Source: Verrucomicrobiota bacterium
GTDB taxonomy: Bacteria > Verrucomicrobiota > Verrucomicrobiia > Opitutales > Opitutaceae
Reading direction: 5' to 3'
Length of the DNA stretch: 47,379 bases
NCBI GenBank assembly: GCA_003641745.1
Contig: QNAI01000010.1
Coordinates: forward strand, 1-47,379
Shown: piece by piece, positions 25,879 through 33,802 of the stretch
Layout of the letters: each line of letters begins with the position of its first letter
Numbering within the stretch: the stretch's first letter is position 1
Translations under genes and position numbers: made by a program
Notes under the pieces: generated by a model
Database searches by the model: none
The model's input: only the letters and a program-made list of their open reading frames with translations
Told to the model about the DNA's origin: nothing

Positions 25879-26686
25879 TTCGCAGCACGACCACGATGTC
25901 CTCCTTGGAATCGTCGAGGAGGCGGGTGCAGCCGATGCGATGGGCAAAGTCGTGGCAACCTGCGATTTCGAATGCGGGAACGCTTGCGATCAATCGTCGC
26001 AGTTCCGACGCGTCATAGGTGCGGCAGGCCCAATGTGTCTCGATTTTCTCGACGGTTCGGATCCCCTGCCTTTTGACCCGGAGCAGGTTGGAAAGTTGTT
26101 CGAGTCGGGTGGAGGGATCAGCCGGCGAGGTGATTGTGTCGCAGGTGACCCGGATACCATCGCGTTCACCGATCCATTGTTCATGGTCTCGAACCGGATG
26201 GCGATAATTGGCCAGATGAATCCCGAGCACGTAGAGTCCGCCGGACCTGAGGGCACTCGCCGCTCGTCTCAGGTGGGAGATCGCCTCTTCCTCGGTCAGG
26301 AGGTATTTGAAAGTGCTGAGCAGGCAGTGGATGAGATCAAAGTGATTGCGCGGTCCGCGGAAGGATTGCATTCGGGAGCGGCGAAAGCTGATCTGGTCGC
26401 GGCCTTCGGCGGGCAATTCCCCGGCCCGCCTCCGGGAGTAACGCAACATGGGCAGGCTGATGTCGAACCCGTCCACGCGGTGACCTCGGCGGACCATCTC
26501 AATGACCAGTCGTCCACTGCCGCTGGCGGGTTCCAGGATGGTGGCTTTTTTGCGGCGTTTTCCCTGCTGATAGTGTTCGAGGACAGCTTCGAGGAAGTCC
26601 GCCTCTTCCCGGGTCCCTTCGGCGAAGGCGATGTCGTAATAGAGGGGATGGCGGTACCAATCGGATGCGTCAACAGAAGGGGTCAC
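25862..26686 (-). CDS. Class I SAM-dependent methyltransferase
   Basis: A 274-residue Rossmann-fold methyltransferase. Seen: the SAM-binding motif I ATILEPASGSGRLVIEM (residues 48-64), the acidic motif II end VDGFDISLPML, and the motif IV region FDLIHCLLSTFKYL followed by HLRRAASALRSGGLYVLGIH. The N-terminus (WYRHPLYYDIAFAEGTREEA) resembles small-molecule methyltransferases of unknown substrate. Both ends lie in dispersed hairpins: the proposed GTG start (26684-26686) falls in the arm at 26679-26702, and the last residues RKGVMS and stop are encoded by the hairpin at 25811-25878. No Shine-Dalgarno is evident ahead of the GTG, so the start is uncertain. Confidence 0.83.
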   Translation of the reverse strand: MTPSVDASDWYRHPLYYDIAFAEGTREEADFLEAVLEHYQQGKRRKKATILEPASGSGRLVIEMVRRGHRVDGFDISLPMLRYSRRRAGELPAEGRDQISFRRSRMQSFRGPRNHFDLIHCLLSTFKYLLTEEEAISHLRRAASALRSGGLYVLGIHLANYRHPVRDHEQWIGERDGIRVTCDTITSPADPSTRLEQLSNLLRVKRQGIRTVEKIETHWACRTYDASELRRLIASVPAFEIAGCHDFAHRIGCTRLLDDSKEDIVVVLRKGVMS

Positions 26687-26741
26687 GTCTTGACTCTTGA
26701 CAAGACAGGATCTGTCCTGTCAAGAGTCAAGACGTGACCCC
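26679..26741. repeat. GGGGTCA-foot hairpin holding divergent GTG starts
   Basis: A 24-bp perfect stem (26679-26702 with 26718-26741), left arm GGGGTCACGTCTTGACTCTT, around a 15-nt centre that can re-pair (GACAGGA/TCCTGTC). It shares 16 bases (GTCTTGACTCTTGACA) with the arm of the hairpin at 25811. GTG at 26684-26686 on the minus strand and GTG at 26734-26736 on the plus strand are the likely starts of the two flanking genes. Confidence 0.9.
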
Positions 26742-27444
26742 GTTTGCCGTTCTCTCGATTGCTTTTTTCGCTGCGCCCTCCATTCTCCTGTCCATGGGAG
26801 ATTCAAGCATCGGAACCAGCGGGTGCGATGAGCGACCCGAAGCGGGCAAGAACGGATGGCAGACGCTTTTCGATGGCCGGACCACCGAGGGTTGGCGGGG
26901 CTATCATCGGGATACAATTCCCGACGGATGGTTTGCAGACGACGGAGTGTTCCGTCGTGAAGGCAAAGGCGGTGATCTCATGACGGTGGAACAGTTTGCC
27001 GATTTCGAGCTCCACCTTGAGTGGCGTCTTGAGCCGGGCGGCAACAGCGGGGTCATTCTCCGGGTGTCCGAGGAGGGGGACAAGTCCTGGCACAGCGGAC
27101 CCGAGATGCAGATCCTGGATGACGAGGCGCACCAGCCGGATCTCAAGCCGAAGAACGCCAGCGGTGCCCTCTACGATCTGGTCCCGGTACCGGAGGGTGC
27201 AGGGTCGGTGATCGACGAGTGGAACACGGTTCGTATCATGGTGGACGGGAGCCGCTACCGGTTCTGGTTGAACGGAGTCCAGACCGTCGATCTCGACCTG
27301 GAGAGCCCTGAGGGGCAAAGGTTGATCGCCGCGAGCAAGTTTGCCAGATACCCGGGTTTCGGCAGGGAGGCACGTGGGCACATCGTATTGCAGGATCACG
27401 GCGCCAAGGTTGAGTTTCGGCACATTCTGATCCGGGAACTGTAG
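26734..27444 (+). CDS. DUF1080 (3-keto-disaccharide hydrolase type) exported protein
   Basis: A 236-residue protein of the DUF1080 family, a concanavalin-like beta-sandwich common in Verrucomicrobiota and Planctomycetota and linked to 3-keto-glycoside hydrolysis. Seen: the family opening WQTLFDGRTTEGWRGY, GWFADDGVFRREGKGGDL, FADFELHLEWRLEPGGNSGV, and GPEMQILDDEAHQP. The N-terminus (PFAVLSIAFFAAPSILLS) is a signal-like hydrophobic stretch lacking a basic n-region. With a GTG start inside the hairpin repeat the product begins MTP; the next Met is at 26794, after the hydrophobic segment. The original start may have been replaced by the repeat. Extracytoplasmic location is inferred. Confidence 0.82.
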   Translation: MTPFAVLSIAFFAAPSILLSMGDSSIGTSGCDERPEAGKNGWQTLFDGRTTEGWRGYHRDTIPDGWFADDGVFRREGKGGDLMTVEQFADFELHLEWRLEPGGNSGVILRVSEEGDKSWHSGPEMQILDDEAHQPDLKPKNASGALYDLVPVPEGAGSVIDEWNTVRIMVDGSRYRFWLNGVQTVDLDLESPEGQRLIAASKFARYPGFGREARGHIVLQDHGAKVEFRHILIREL

Positions 27445-27469
27445 GGTTTTATCGAGCCCTTTTGTGGTG

Positions 27470-27661
27470 CTGTTCGAAGGGGTCAAACCTTGATTCCCGC
27501 ATTGGCATGCACGAATGCAAGGAATGACCCCGGGCTGTTCGAAGGGGTCAAACCTTGATTCCCGCATTGGCATGCACGAATGCAAGGAATGACCCCGGGC
27601 TGTTCGAAGGGGTCAAACCTTGATTCCCGCATTAGCATGCACGAATGCAAGGAATGACCCC
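27470..27661. repeat. Three tandem 65-bp units, each with a GGGGTCA-foot hairpin
   Basis: Hairpins at 27479-27531, 27544-27596 and 27609-27661 repeat with a 65-base period. The copies are identical except ATTGGCATGC becomes ATTAGCATGC in the third. Each folds as GGGGTCA/TGACCCC, CCTTG/CAAGG, ATTC/GAAT, GCAT/ATGC with a TGGC-type loop. They lie between the DUF1080 gene and the nrd promoter. Confidence 0.93.
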
Positions 27662-27703
27662 GGTGGGGCTCGGAATTTTTTCTCGTGAATCAGGCAAAAG
27701 GTT

Positions 27704-27770
27704 TTGACGGGTCAGGTCCGATAACCATATCTAGTGGTCTTTGATTCCGGCGACCCCCGTATCTTGTGGT
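27704..27770 (+). promoter_or_regulatory. nrdBA promoter region with two NrdR boxes
   Basis: Two similar boxes, ACCATATCTAGTGGT (27724-27738) and CCCGTATCTTGTGGT (27756-27770), start 32 bases apart, about three helical turns. They match the NrdR-box pattern (a palindrome around ATAT with GTG/CAC flanks); the first matches at about 11 of 16 positions. A TTGACG at 27704-27709 could be the -35 element, with the -10 overlapping the first box. This fits the paired-box architecture known for NrdR repression of ribonucleotide reductase genes. Confidence 0.75.
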
Positions 27771-27888
27771 TAGCAAGTCGTTAATAAGTTAGTGTGGTCA
27801 TCCCCCAGCATCTCCTCCGGAATCAGATCTGACTCACCCCGGACAAGATTTTTCTCTCTCCAAGCCATTTGGTTACGCATCACTGAAC

Positions 27889-28974
27889 ATGCAGAAAGTT
27901 TACGAAATAGGGACCAGGAAATTCGTCCTGGACCAAGACAAAGCAGAAGCCGCATTCAACGCCAAGAAGGTGATTCTGGGTCGCGACACCATGACCTTCA
28001 ACCTCCTCCCCCTGAAGTATCAGTGGGCCTATGATCTCTACCGGACGATGAAGTCCAACCATTGGGAGCCGGAGGATGTTCCGATGGGCAAAGATATTGA
28101 CCAGTGGAAGGACCCGAATCTGGTCAACGAGATCGAGCGGTGGATCATAATGATGGGGGTGGGGTATTTCTCGGCTGCCGAGGGGATCGTCGGAGACAAT
28201 ATCCTCCACGTCGTCCGTGAGCTGGTCACCGCTCCCGAACTGAAGCTGGTCCTCGGTCGGCATGCGCACGAGGAGAACATCCACGCCGACTCGCTCCTCT
28301 ACATGATCAGCTCCCTGGGGATCAACCCACATGAGTGCGAAGCCATGTTTGAGGACGTGGAAACCATTCGCAAAAAGAACGCCTTTGTGACCGGGATTTC
28401 CAAGCAGTTACGGCGCGATCTCGACCTGAACAGGACCGAGAACAAGCAATTGCTGGCCAGAAATATCTTTGTCTTCGGTCAGTGCATGGAGGGCACCCAG
28501 TTCTACGGTCTCTTCGGCATGGTTCTTTCGCTCTACCGCCAGAACAAGTTCCCGGGTATCGGCCAGATGTTTCGCTACACGTTGCGGGACGAGTCCAACC
28601 ATATCGAACTCCTGCGATCGCTGTTCATGGACCTGGTCGATGAAAACCCGGACGTCTGGACACCGGAGTTCAAGGAGGAACTGCGTGAGACCATGCGGGA
28701 GGCGGTTGCCCTCGAGCGCGAGTTCATCTGCGACTGCCTGCCGGTCAATTCGGTCGGGCTTTCGAGTGACGAGTTTATCCAATACATCGATTATATAGCC
28801 GACCGGCGGTTGGAGGGCGTCGGTCTGGCGCCCCTGAACCCCGGAACCAGGAACCCGCTTCCGTGGTTGGCCGAGATGATGGATATCAAGAAGGAGCAGA
28901 ACTTCTTCGAAGGCCGTGTCACCGAATACCAGAAGTCCTCCGCGCTGCAGACCGTGGACGACGACGAACTCTAA
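27889..28974 (+). CDS. nrdB: Class I ribonucleotide reductase small subunit, class Ic-like (no radical tyrosine)
   Basis: The small subunit generates the oxidant that starts nucleotide reduction in NrdA. The 361-residue ferritin-like helical protein has all six metal ligands at E. coli spacing: Glu98, Glu129, His132, Glu201, Glu235 and His238. Two changes stand out. The first ligand is Glu instead of Asp, and the radical Tyr (His+4) is Leu136 in EENIHADSLLYM. In Chlamydia trachomatis NrdB these positions are Glu89 and Phe127 and the enzyme uses a Mn/Fe cofactor, so I infer class Ic. A C-terminal Tyr (TEYQKSS) that could relay the radical is present. It is followed after 21 bases by nrdA, and tandem NrdR boxes lie upstream. 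Confidence 0.93.
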   Translation: MQKVYEIGTRKFVLDQDKAEAAFNAKKVILGRDTMTFNLLPLKYQWAYDLYRTMKSNHWEPEDVPMGKDIDQWKDPNLVNEIERWIIMMGVGYFSAAEGIVGDNILHVVRELVTAPELKLVLGRHAHEENIHADSLLYMISSLGINPHECEAMFEDVETIRKKNAFVTGISKQLRRDLDLNRTENKQLLARNIFVFGQCMEGTQFYGLFGMVLSLYRQNKFPGIGQMFRYTLRDESNHIELLRSLFMDLVDENPDVWTPEFKEELRETMREAVALEREFICDCLPVNSVGLSSDEFIQYIDYIADRRLEGVGLAPLNPGTRNPLPWLAEMMDIKKEQNFFEGRVTEYQKSSALQTVDDDEL

Positions 28975-28995
28975 CTCCGTCAGTTTCCGACTGTC

Positions 28996-31900
28996 ATGCT
29001 CAATCCCCGTTTTGAAGAGGATCTTGCCCTCAAGCATTCCGTTATTTCCCCGATCGACCAGAAGCCCAATTTCAATTGGCGCGGCGTGGTCAAGGAAGAG
29101 ACCCCGGTCAGGTCATCCGTCCGCGTTGTGTGCCCGCACGGCGACGAGGACTTTGATGTCAAGGAAGTCATCGACACGATCGGCAAGGCACTGACCAATG
29201 TGCTTCATTCCCGGCAGGAAACGGAGATCTTTACTGAAGAGAACAAGCGCTGGGTCGAGCGCATTGCCCGACAGGTCGGGGCAAGCTTGGAAGCGAGCGT
29301 CAGCGACAACAAGCCGGTTAGGGTGGCTCTCAATGATCTTTATACGCTGATCGAACGAACCCTGGTGGAGAATAATGCCTGGGACGTGGCCAAGAGTATC
29401 CTGGTCAACCGGTCGCGCAAACTGACGACCGAGTTTGCGCCGCCCACCGTGCCCGTCCGCCTGATTCGCCGCAACAACCAGGTGGTTCCCTGGAACGTGG
29501 CCAAAATCGAAATTGCGGTGCGCAAGGCTTTTCTGTCCCTCGAGGTCGATTCGGCGCCGGCGCCCGATATTGCCCATGCCATCACCCAGCGGGTTCTGGA
29601 AAACAATCAGGCTTTTGTCCGGATCGAAGAGGTCCAGGACATGGTCCAGGTGGAGTTGATGCGGGCCGGCTTCTACAAGGTGGCGGAGCACTATATCCTC
29701 TACCGGGCCCGCCGCGCCCAGATGCGCGAGCTGGAAACCCAATCGCCCGAGGTCGGGGTCGAGCAGAAATCGATGGTGGTCGTCCGCCGTCCGGATGGTG
29801 ACACCTATTTCTGGGACGGGCTGGACCTGAAGAAGCGGATTGAGTTCGGCATGATCGGCCTGGATCTCTGCCTGACCGCGGAGGAGATCGAGACCGAGCT
29901 GCGCCGTTCGATCTTCGATGAGATTTCCCAGGCCGAGTTGAGCCGCACGCTGGTGCTCAATGCGAAGACCCTGATCGAGAAGGATGCCGATTTCGCAAAA
30001 TTTGCCGGCCGGATCCAGCTGACCTTCATCTACGAGGAGGTCCTGGGCTGGGACATCGCCCGGGATGGCATCGACGCGCTGAAGACCTTTCACCAGAAGT
30101 ATCTCGCGCATTACCTGAAGCGTGGGGTCGAGATAAAGCGCCTGAACCCGCGGTTGCTCGACTACGACCTCAAGAAACTGGCCGCCGCCCTCGACCCGTC
30201 GGCCGATCTGGAATTCGATTTCCTCGGCATCCAGACGCTCTACGATCGCTACCTCATCGTGGACAAGACGGTGAATCCGCAACGCCGCATCGAAACGCCT
30301 CAGATCTTCTGGATGCGAGTGTCGATGGGGCTCTTTATCGATGAGGAAAAAGACCGGGAAAACTGGGTCGCCTCGCTCTATGAGCTCTACAAGAGCCGCC
30401 GGTTCTGTTCGTCGACGCCGACTCTCTTCAATTCCGGCACCCTGCATTCGCAGCTCTCTTCCTGTTACCTCTATTGGGTGGATGATTCGATCGAAGGGAT
30501 CATGCAGCGTGGTATCGCGGAAAACGCCTACCTTTCCAAGTGGGCCGGCGGGCTCGGAGGCAGCTGGACGAGCGTCCGCGGTACCGGCTCCCATATCGGG
30601 GGGACCAACGGAGAGAGCCAGGGCATCATTCCCTTCCTCAAGCTCCACAACGACCAGCTGGTCGCGGTCAACCAGGGTGGAAAGCGCCGCGGTTCCGGAT
30701 GCGCCTACCTCGAGAGCTGGCACAACGATCTCTTCGATTTTCTCGAACTGCGCAAGAATGTCGGCGACGAGCGCCGCCGCACCCACGACATGAACACGGC
30801 GAACTGGATTCCCGACCTGTTCATGAAGCGGATGGAAGCCCGCCAGCACTGGACCTTCTTCCATTCGAGCGATGTGCCCGACCTGCACCATACCTATGGG
30901 AAGGCTTTCGAGGAACGTTTCGTCGAATACGAGAAGCTGGCGGAGGAAGGCAAAATTCACGGACGGACCGTTCCGGCCCTGGATGTCTGGAAGCGGATGC
31001 TCCAGATGCTTTTTGAAACCGGTCATCCATGGATCACCTTCAAGGATCCGTGCAATATCCGCAGTCCGCAGGATCATGTGGGGGTCATCCACAGTTCAAA
31101 TCTTTGCACTGAGATCACTCTGAACACCGGAGAGGATGAAACCGCGGTCTGTAATCTCGGAAGTATCGTTCTCGATTCCCATCTCGACCACGAGGGCAAT
31201 ATCGATCTGGAAAAACTGCGGCGCACGGTGCGAATTGCCGCTCGTGCGCTCGATAACGTGATCGATATCAATTTCTACCCGACCGATGCAGCCAGGCGGT
31301 CCAATCAGCGCCATCGCCCGATCGGCCTGGGCGTCATGGGTCTGCAGAACGCTCTCTACGTGCGCAATACGCCGTTCGCCTCGCAGGAAGCGGTTGAGTT
31401 CAACGACGAAGCATTGGAAGCGATCGCCTATTTCGCCTACGAGGCATCGAGCGATCTGGCCGGTGAACGCGGGACCTACAGCACCTACAAAGGCTCGAAA
31501 TGGGACCGGGGATTACTTCCGCAGGACACCCTGGACCTGCTCGAAGAAGAGCGCGGGGTAACGGTTGAAGTCCCGCGGGGTGGACGCATGGACTGGACAC
31601 CGGTGCGCGAGAAGATCGCCCGGCAGGGCATGCGCAACAGCAATGTGCTTGCCATCGCGCCAACCGCAACCATCTCGAACATCACCGGGACGTCGCCCTG
31701 CATCGAGCCCTCCTACAAGAACCTTTTTGTAAAGAGCAACCTCTCGGGTGAATTCATCGTTCTGAATGCCCACCTCGTTCGCGATCTGAAAGCGCGCGAT
31801 CTCTGGAACCAGGAGATGGTCGACAACCTCAAATACTTCGATGGTTCACTGGCCGACGTCGAGGGTATCCCGGACGATCTGCAGAAGAAGTACCAGACCG

Positions 31901-32247
31901 CCTTCGACATCGACTATAACTGGTTGATCGACGCCGCCGCGCGCCGCCAGAAGTGGATCGACCAGTCGCAGTCCGTGAATCTCTTCCTGGGACATCCGGA
32001 GATGAAGACACTTTCCCATATGTACCGCGCCGCCTGGCGCCGCGGTTTGAAGACGACCTACTATCTGCGCACGCTCGGCGCCTCGAATATCGAGAAGGCG
32101 ACGGTGTCGGTAAAGAAGGAGGTCAAGGCCAGTTTACTGGTCGGGCAGGATTCCGAGGCCGGCAAACGCGAATACACCGAAGCCGAACGTGTGGCCTGCA
32201 GTATTGAAGCCATGCGCAACGGAGAGGAGTGCGAAGCCTGCCAATAA
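28996..32247 (+). CDS. nrdA: Class I ribonucleotide reductase large subunit with three ATP-cone-like regions
   Basis: The catalytic subunit reduces ribonucleoside diphosphates to deoxy forms. At 1083 residues it is far longer than E. coli NrdA (about 760). The excess is N-terminal: a divergent ATP-cone-like region (about 40-145), a canonical cone (about 157-250, VRLIRRNNQVVPWNVAKIEI) and a third divergent one (about 268-365, VVVRRPDGDTYFW). The barrel shows SQLSSCYLYW (first redox Cys), NLCTEITLN (Asn, thiyl Cys, Glu), TAVCNLGSIV (second redox Cys), TTYYLRTLG (Tyr-Tyr relay) and a C-terminal CEACQ shuttle pair. Three cones also occur in the Chlamydia enzyme, in line with the class Ic-like NrdB. 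A terminator follows. Confidence 0.95.
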   Translation: MLNPRFEEDLALKHSVISPIDQKPNFNWRGVVKEETPVRSSVRVVCPHGDEDFDVKEVIDTIGKALTNVLHSRQETEIFTEENKRWVERIARQVGASLEASVSDNKPVRVALNDLYTLIERTLVENNAWDVAKSILVNRSRKLTTEFAPPTVPVRLIRRNNQVVPWNVAKIEIAVRKAFLSLEVDSAPAPDIAHAITQRVLENNQAFVRIEEVQDMVQVELMRAGFYKVAEHYILYRARRAQMRELETQSPEVGVEQKSMVVVRRPDGDTYFWDGLDLKKRIEFGMIGLDLCLTAEEIETELRRSIFDEISQAELSRTLVLNAKTLIEKDADFAKFAGRIQLTFIYEEVLGWDIARDGIDALKTFHQKYLAHYLKRGVEIKRLNPRLLDYDLKKLAAALDPSADLEFDFLGIQTLYDRYLIVDKTVNPQRRIETPQIFWMRVSMGLFIDEEKDRENWVASLYELYKSRRFCSSTPTLFNSGTLHSQLSSCYLYWVDDSIEGIMQRGIAENAYLSKWAGGLGGSWTSVRGTGSHIGGTNGESQGIIPFLKLHNDQLVAVNQGGKRRGSGCAYLESWHNDLFDFLELRKNVGDERRRTHDMNTANWIPDLFMKRMEARQHWTFFHSSDVPDLHHTYGKAFEERFVEYEKLAEEGKIHGRTVPALDVWKRMLQMLFETGHPWITFKDPCNIRSPQDHVGVIHSSNLCTEITLNTGEDETAVCNLGSIVLDSHLDHEGNIDLEKLRRTVRIAARALDNVIDINFYPTDAARRSNQRHRPIGLGVMGLQNALYVRNTPFASQEAVEFNDEALEAIAYFAYEASSDLAGERGTYSTYKGSKWDRGLLPQDTLDLLEEERGVTVEVPRGGRMDWTPVREKIARQGMRNSNVLAIAPTATISNITGTSPCIEPSYKNLFVKSNLSGEFIVLNAHLVRDLKARDLWNQEMVDNLKYFDGSLADVEGIPDDLQKKYQTAFDIDYNWLIDAAARRQKWIDQSQSVNLFLGHPEMKTLSHMYRAAWRRGLKTTYYLRTLGASNIEKATVSVKKEVKASLLVGQDSEAGKREYTEAERVACSIEAMRNGEECEACQ

Positions 32248-32287
32248 TTGGTGTCGAACCTCGTTGAAAATCGGTCCCCGTGACCGG

Positions 32288-32323
32288 AAAAGGTGCTGTG
32301 GGTGTTCTTCACAGCACCTTTTT
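32288..32323 (+). terminator. Rho-independent terminator after nrdA
   Basis: A 13-bp perfect stem AAAAGGTGCTGTG (32288-32300) with CACAGCACCTTTT (32310-32322), a 9-nt loop and a T run, 40 bases after the nrdA stop. Confidence 0.92.
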
Positions 32324-32339
32324 CGTGGAAGAGGGAAAC

Positions 32340-32391
32340 GGGGTCATTGCGTAAATTCGTGCATGCAATGCAGGAATTGCGCTTTGAGCCC
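32340..32391. repeat. GGGGTCA-foot hairpin, 53-nt class, downstream of nrdA
   Basis: Foot GGGGTCA pairs with TGAGCCC (one changed base). Inner blocks are GCG/CGC, AATTC/GAATT and GCAT/ATGC. It is the most divergent copy, yet every inner block is still paired. Confidence 0.82.
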
Positions 32392-32420
32392 TTCGAAGTG
32401 GCGCGCAAAAGCAGACTGAT

Positions 32421-32545
32421 CCGGTAGGGCGTGGCCGTCCGTCTTCGTGTGGCTACGCCGTGACATGCCGGACGCGCCGTCCCATAGGCTGAGTCCTGTC
32501 CGATGTGCCTGTCTTCGACGGCGTGTCCGGCGGCCACGCCCTACC
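32421..32545. repeat. GTAGGG-type element with 15-bp terminal inverted repeats
   Basis: GGTAGGGCGTGGCCG (32421-32435) is the exact reverse complement of 32531-32545. The interior carries further GC-rich partial palindromes. A related element is at 44270-44367, and looser versions are at 5706 and about 33660-33780. Confidence 0.75.
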
Positions 32546-32555
32546 CATTTCGCAT

Positions 32556-32613
32556 ACATCCCAAAACAAACCGTAGTGTGCAACGTAGTGCACTACGGTT
32601 TGTTTTGGGATGT
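32556..32613. repeat. Perfect 23-bp hairpin near the 3' end of the URO-D gene
   Basis: Arms 32556-32578 and 32591-32613 pair perfectly (outer end ACATCCCAAAACAAACC) around a 12-nt loop containing another CGTAGTG word. It could terminate transcription from either side. A trailing AAAACACTACGTA resembles a further half-arm. Confidence 0.85.
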
Positions 32614-32636
32614 AAAACACTACGTATTGTTTTTGT

Positions 32637-33614
32637 TCACGTGGTGACGCCACCTGCCTCGCGACTGAGCTTCACGAACTCGTCGCACATGGCCTCAATG
32701 GCTTCAGCGGTGTGGCCGGCGCCGGCCGGGTCGCTGTACCATTTGGAGATGAACCCACCGTCGGGTCGACCCAGGGTCCGGACCATCCGCCGGCAATAGG
32801 CGCGGATCTCATCGGGGTTGCCCCGGGCCATGGTCTGCTGGATGTCGACCGGGCACCAGAAGGTGAGGCGTCCACCGAAGCGCCGGCCGAGGAGTTCCAG
32901 CGTCATGTTTTCCTGCTGGTCCATCTGGATGACGTCGAGGCCGATCTCGATCAGGTCGTCCAGGATGCTGACGATGTTTCCGCAGCTGTGCAGGAAGCAG
33001 AGGAGACCGGCCTGGTGAGCGGCCTCATAGATGCGGGCGTAGCGGGGCTTCCAGATGCGGCGCCAGGCCTCGGGGTCAATCATGAGCCGATCCTGCAGGC
33101 CCCAGTCATCGCAGAAGATGAACCCGTCCGCCCCGGCCTCTGCGTATCGACGGATCGCATACAGATTCATGTCGACCAGGATGTCGATCAATCGTCCGAG
33201 CCGGTCGGGCTCCTCCAGGACGTCGACCCAGGTGTTTTCCAACCCGCGGATGAAGTGAACGCGCTCGTAGATGGAAATGCCGTTGGCGAGCAGAAAGAGG
33301 TCGTCGGCATCGGAGCGGGCGTGGTAGAGCCCGCGCCACCGCTGCGGATCGGTGATGTCGGGGATCTTCAGCTTATTCCAATCGTCCCAGGAGGCGAGGG
33401 CGGGCTGTTTGACTTCGCCCAGGTTCGAGACGCCTATATTGTCCCAGAGGCAGCCCCATTCGTCCCGCCCCGTGCTCTTGTTGGGCCGATCGTCCGGGGA
33501 AGCGGTCATCCCCATCCAGGCGATATCGGTGCCGTGCGACTCATCCAGCGTAAAGGGCAGGCGATCGGCGCCCTGAAACCGAATCGTTCGGGAAACAACC
33601 TTGCGTGGCGTCAT
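32637..33614 (-). CDS. Uroporphyrinogen decarboxylase (URO-D)-family protein, methyltransferase-like
   Basis: A 325-residue TIM-barrel protein of the URO-D superfamily. Seen: an N-terminal MTPRKVVSRTIRFQGADRLP, ADGFIFCDDWGLQDRL, and CFLHSCGNIVSILDDLIEIG, where the His-x-Cys zinc motif resembles methylcobalamin:CoM methyltransferases (MtaA/CmuA type) rather than haem-pathway HemE. Then come LDVIQMDQQENM and LTFWCPVDIQQTM. Verrucomicrobiota carry many such genes of unknown substrate, and demethylation or methyl transfer is a guess from the family. I chose MTPRKVV as start; an upstream ATG would add 11 residues. No corrinoid protein gene is adjacent. The upstream gap (33615-33802) holds a loose GTAGGG-type repeat. 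Confidence 0.82.
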   Translation of the reverse strand: MTPRKVVSRTIRFQGADRLPFTLDESHGTDIAWMGMTASPDDRPNKSTGRDEWGCLWDNIGVSNLGEVKQPALASWDDWNKLKIPDITDPQRWRGLYHARSDADDLFLLANGISIYERVHFIRGLENTWVDVLEEPDRLGRLIDILVDMNLYAIRRYAEAGADGFIFCDDWGLQDRLMIDPEAWRRIWKPRYARIYEAAHQAGLLCFLHSCGNIVSILDDLIEIGLDVIQMDQQENMTLELLGRRFGGRLTFWCPVDIQQTMARGNPDEIRAYCRRMVRTLGRPDGGFISKWYSDPAGAGHTAEAIEAMCDEFVKLSREAGGVTT

Positions 33615-33802
33615 GTTGGTCCGAGCTTTGTCCCATGATCGTGGCATGGCAACGCTCGATCGGGGTGGGCGTGGCCTCCGGACAGCTTGCCCATCGTAGC
33701 CTTGGCGAAGTTGGGCGCCGTCCCACAGGCAGAGTTTCGGCGGTATGCGAGCCTCTTTGACGGACGACCCGGCGGTTCGTCCCTACCCTCCAGCTTGCGT
33801 GC

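Noticed and set aside
27470-27661. CRISPR-like array
   Set aside because: The whole 65-bp unit is repeated, so there are no unique spacers, and there are no cas genes. It is a tandem hairpin repeat.
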